Source: Rhizobium sp. R634 (GTDB lineage Bacteria; Pseudomonadota; Alphaproteobacteria; Rhizobiales; Rhizobiaceae). From it: a stretch of 64,000 bases of DNA. A model generated the notes under the pieces. It was not told where the DNA came from. It worked only from the letters and a program-made list of their open reading frames with translations, and made no database searches. Each line of letters starts with the position of its first letter. Positions within the stretch are counted from its first letter, which is position 1. Positions 62,290 through 64,000 of the stretch are shown piece after piece. A program made the translations under genes and the position numbers. The DNA lies in the NCBI RefSeq assembly GCF_002211305.1, contig NZ_LOKW01000025.1, positions 62,001 through 126,000 of the forward strand, written 5' to 3'.

Positions 62290-63709
62290 TGCGTGCCTTT
62301 CCAGTGTCCTTGGCGGTCCACCACGGTCGGGAATCGACCGGTTTACCGTCTTTTCGAAATTCAATGTAAAGCGTTGGCCGGTCCGTTTCCAGCGCCAATG
62401 CGGTTGCGCTCGCCACTCTTTTCGCTCCCATCACGGCGAGCGGCTCGCCGGAGAAAACGAATTTTCCCTGACGGGTATTGATCGTATCCATTCCCGAGAG
62501 AACCAGGTGGTATCCGTCGCCCGTGTCGAGGATGATCATCTGGCCGTAACTGCGGAAAGCGCCGGCGAAAACCACCAAGCCGTCTGCAGGGGCGGTTACC
62601 ACCGTCTCCGGGTTGGTGGCGACCGTCATGCCCATGGCCTCATGCCCGGTGCCGTCGGCATCGCCGAACTGACGCAGGATATCGCCCGCCACGGGCAGTT
62701 CCAATTTCGCCTTCAATTCTCCGAAGGGATATGCGGGCGCAATGCGGTTTTTATCGGGCACACCGCTTTCGGCCAAAGCCTTCGCCTGGGCGCGCTGCTC
62801 GTCGGTCAGCAGCCTGCGGTTCTCCTCCGCCTGACGGGCGGCGGCGGCGGCTTCGCGCACCGAGGCGATCTCGGATTCCATCGACGCGACGAGGCTTTCG
62901 AGGCTGGTCGCCTTGCCCGCCAGTTCCTCCGAACGCTTCTTTTCGGCCTCGAGTTCGGCGGCATTGCTGCGGCTGAGCTTGTCGTTTTCGGCAAGCAGCA
63001 GATCCATGCGCCGCTCTTCCTCGATATTGTCGGTCATCGTCGCCGTCAGGCGGGCCTTTTCGGCAGCGCTTGCGGTCTGCAAGGCGGCCAGACTCGCAAG
63101 GTCTGCGGCAAGCTTGTCGGTTTCCTTGCGGATCCCTGGAACAACGGCGCCGAGCAGGATGGCGCTGCGCACGGATGCGAGCGCGTCATCGGGAGTGACG
63201 AGCAGGGCGGGCGGCGGGTTGCGGCCCATGCGCTGGAGGGCCGCCAGCACCTCGGCCAGCAGGCCGCGGCGTTCGTGCAGGGAGCGGCGGATGCCATCTT
63301 CCTTGACACCGAGATCGGCAAGCTTCTTTTCGCTTTCGAGGATCTGTTTTTCGAGCCCCTTGCGGCGGGCGGCGGAATCGATCAGCGCCTGGCGGATGCT
63401 TTGCGTGCTCTTCTCCAGGCTGGCGATGCTCCGCTGGAGGTCGTTCACCTTGTCCGAGGAAAGGCTGATCGATTTCGACAGGGTGTCGAGCTCGGCACGG
63501 GTCTGGTCGCGTTTGGCGGAGAGTTCGGCGGCCGGATCGGGCGGCGGCGCCTCGGCTGCCGGCGAGGCCGGAGATTGCACCGCCTCAGGAGCAGCATCCT
63601 GCGCCTGGACCGAAAAGGGGTTTGCCGGAATAACGACCAGCGCCGCAGCAAAACCGGCCGCAATAGCCGGCAGGATCATGCGGTGTCGCCTGGTTGCTGT
63701 TCTCGTCAT
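62279..63709 (-). CDS. EnvC-like murein hydrolase activator with degenerate LytM domain
   Basis: The 476-residue exported protein has a signal peptide (cut near QAQ at residue 37), a long coiled coil (about residues 60-320) and a C-terminal LytM/M23 domain. The zinc ligands of active M23 enzymes are not there: the first motif reads GHEAMGMTV, the HxH region YHLVLSG, and the last histidine position YIEFR has Y. This matches EnvC, which activates amidases rather than cutting peptidoglycan itself. It overlaps ctpA by 11 bases on the same strand, so the two envelope factors are coupled. Confidence 0.88.
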   Translation of the reverse strand: MTRTATRRHRMILPAIAAGFAAALVVIPANPFSVQAQDAAPEAVQSPASPAAEAPPPDPAAELSAKRDQTRAELDTLSKSISLSSDKVNDLQRSIASLEKSTQSIRQALIDSAARRKGLEKQILESEKKLADLGVKEDGIRRSLHERRGLLAEVLAALQRMGRNPPPALLVTPDDALASVRSAILLGAVVPGIRKETDKLAADLASLAALQTASAAEKARLTATMTDNIEEERRMDLLLAENDKLSRSNAAELEAEKKRSEELAGKATSLESLVASMESEIASVREAAAAARQAEENRRLLTDEQRAQAKALAESGVPDKNRIAPAYPFGELKAKLELPVAGDILRQFGDADGTGHEAMGMTVATNPETVVTAPADGLVVFAGAFRSYGQMIILDTGDGYHLVLSGMDTINTRQGKFVFSGEPLAVMGAKRVASATALALETDRPTLYIEFRKDGKPVDSRPWWTAKDTGKARNDS

Positions 63710-63846
63710 GCGTGTTGGGGCACTCTTTCAAATCGCGCGGAGACTAAGCTGATTTGGCGCGCTTTGCCAGAAAGTTTGGTGCAAAACGAATGGCCAGGCA
63801 AAACAAGCCTGCGTGACAATCCGACGCATACGCGCCGCGGGTCTTT

Positions 63847-64000
63847 TCAGACGCGGTGATACGGGTGGCCGGACAGGATGGTGACGGCGCGATAGAGCTG
63901 TTCGGCGATCAGCGTGCGGACGATCTGGTGCGGCCAGGTCATTTTTCCCAGGCACAGCGTGGCATCGGCACGGTCGTAAAGGGCGGGATCGAGGCCGTCG
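63847..64000 (-). CDS. rlmH: 23S rRNA (pseudouridine(1915)-N3)-methyltransferase, C-terminal part
   Basis: The 3' end of rlmH lies here, cut by the window edge. About 51 codons are visible, ending with the SPOUT family pattern LGKMTWPHQIVRTLIAEQLYRA and the C-terminal GHPYHRV before TGA at 63847-63849. RlmH methylates pseudouridine 1915 of 23S rRNA. The visible residues match the knotted methyltransferase end, so the reading frame is sound. The envC-ctpA genes downstream on the same strand fit the usual order in rhizobia. Confidence 0.9.
   Translation of the reverse strand, partial: DGLDPALYDRADATLCLGKMTWPHQIVRTLIAEQLYRAVTILSGHPYHRV

Noticed and set aside
1..64000. tRNA, rRNA, CRISPR array, prophage or insertion sequence
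   Set aside because: No cloverleaf, repeat-spacer array, transposase or integrase was recognised by eye in the intergenic regions. A tRNA scan could still reveal one I missed.

Overview
The window reads as a chromosomal segment of a fast-growing alphaproteobacterium of the Rhizobium leguminosarum/etli type. The evidence is high-GC coding DNA, an alphaproteobacterial LexA-type SOS box, rhizobial gene content (1591-residue NAD-glutamate dehydrogenase, TrcR/DUF1013, imuA-imuB-dnaE2) and the order hemE-hemJ-rho-mnmE-mnmG-rsmG-parA-parB-holA that marks the neighbourhood of the chromosomal origin. No tRNA, rRNA, CRISPR array, insertion sequence or prophage was found. Coding density is high and almost everything is core genome.

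Layout. 1-137: AT-rich DNA upstream of hemE, probably one edge of the replication origin. 138-10480: heme synthesis (hemE, hemJ), transcription termination (rho), tRNA U34 modification (mnmE, mnmG), rRNA methylation (rsmG), chromosome partition (parA, parB) and, on the other strand, leuS-lptE-holA (10470-13100 and downstream). A perfect parS site lies inside the start of rsmG, and near-matches lie at 4593, 15694 and 46570. 13302-20050: a PLP-homeostasis protein, propionyl-CoA synthetase, an isolated flagellin, TrcR and acetyl-CoA synthetase. 20079-20630: a small AT-richer patch with a DUF1508 gene. 20631-28291: SdhAF4-like protein, HtpX, RsmB, a heparinase II/III-family protein, PurH and an MFS permease. 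28316-38753: the large glutamate dehydrogenase, pyridoxal kinase, carbonic anhydrase, a frameshifted GGDEF protein, a lytic transglycosylase and Asd.

39087-43446 is the most system-like accessory block. A PhoB-type box precedes a secreted alkaline phosphatase, followed by a Tat-type exported small protein, an ABC ATPase and an FtsX-like permease carrying a histidine-rich loop. The last three form a tight operon that may handle a divalent metal. Then come an MHS-type transporter with a periplasmic insert of about 185 residues, a PAP2 phosphatase, and leuB and leuD separated by an opposite-strand PLP dehydratase.

49597-54610 onward: VOC protein, small membrane protein, CitE-like lyase, DUF1737, a zincin, then the SOS mutagenesis operon imuA-imuB-dnaE2 behind a perfect GAAC-N7-GAAC LexA site. 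58252-64000: bfd-bfr iron storage pair, rppH, a polysaccharide-deacetylase-like protein, ctpA, an EnvC-like protein whose LytM domain has lost its zinc ligands, and the 3' end of rlmH cut by the window edge.

No wholly new system is claimed. The best leads are the phosphatase/ABC block with its His-rich loop, the insert in the MHS transporter, the parS cluster and the broken diguanylate cyclase.
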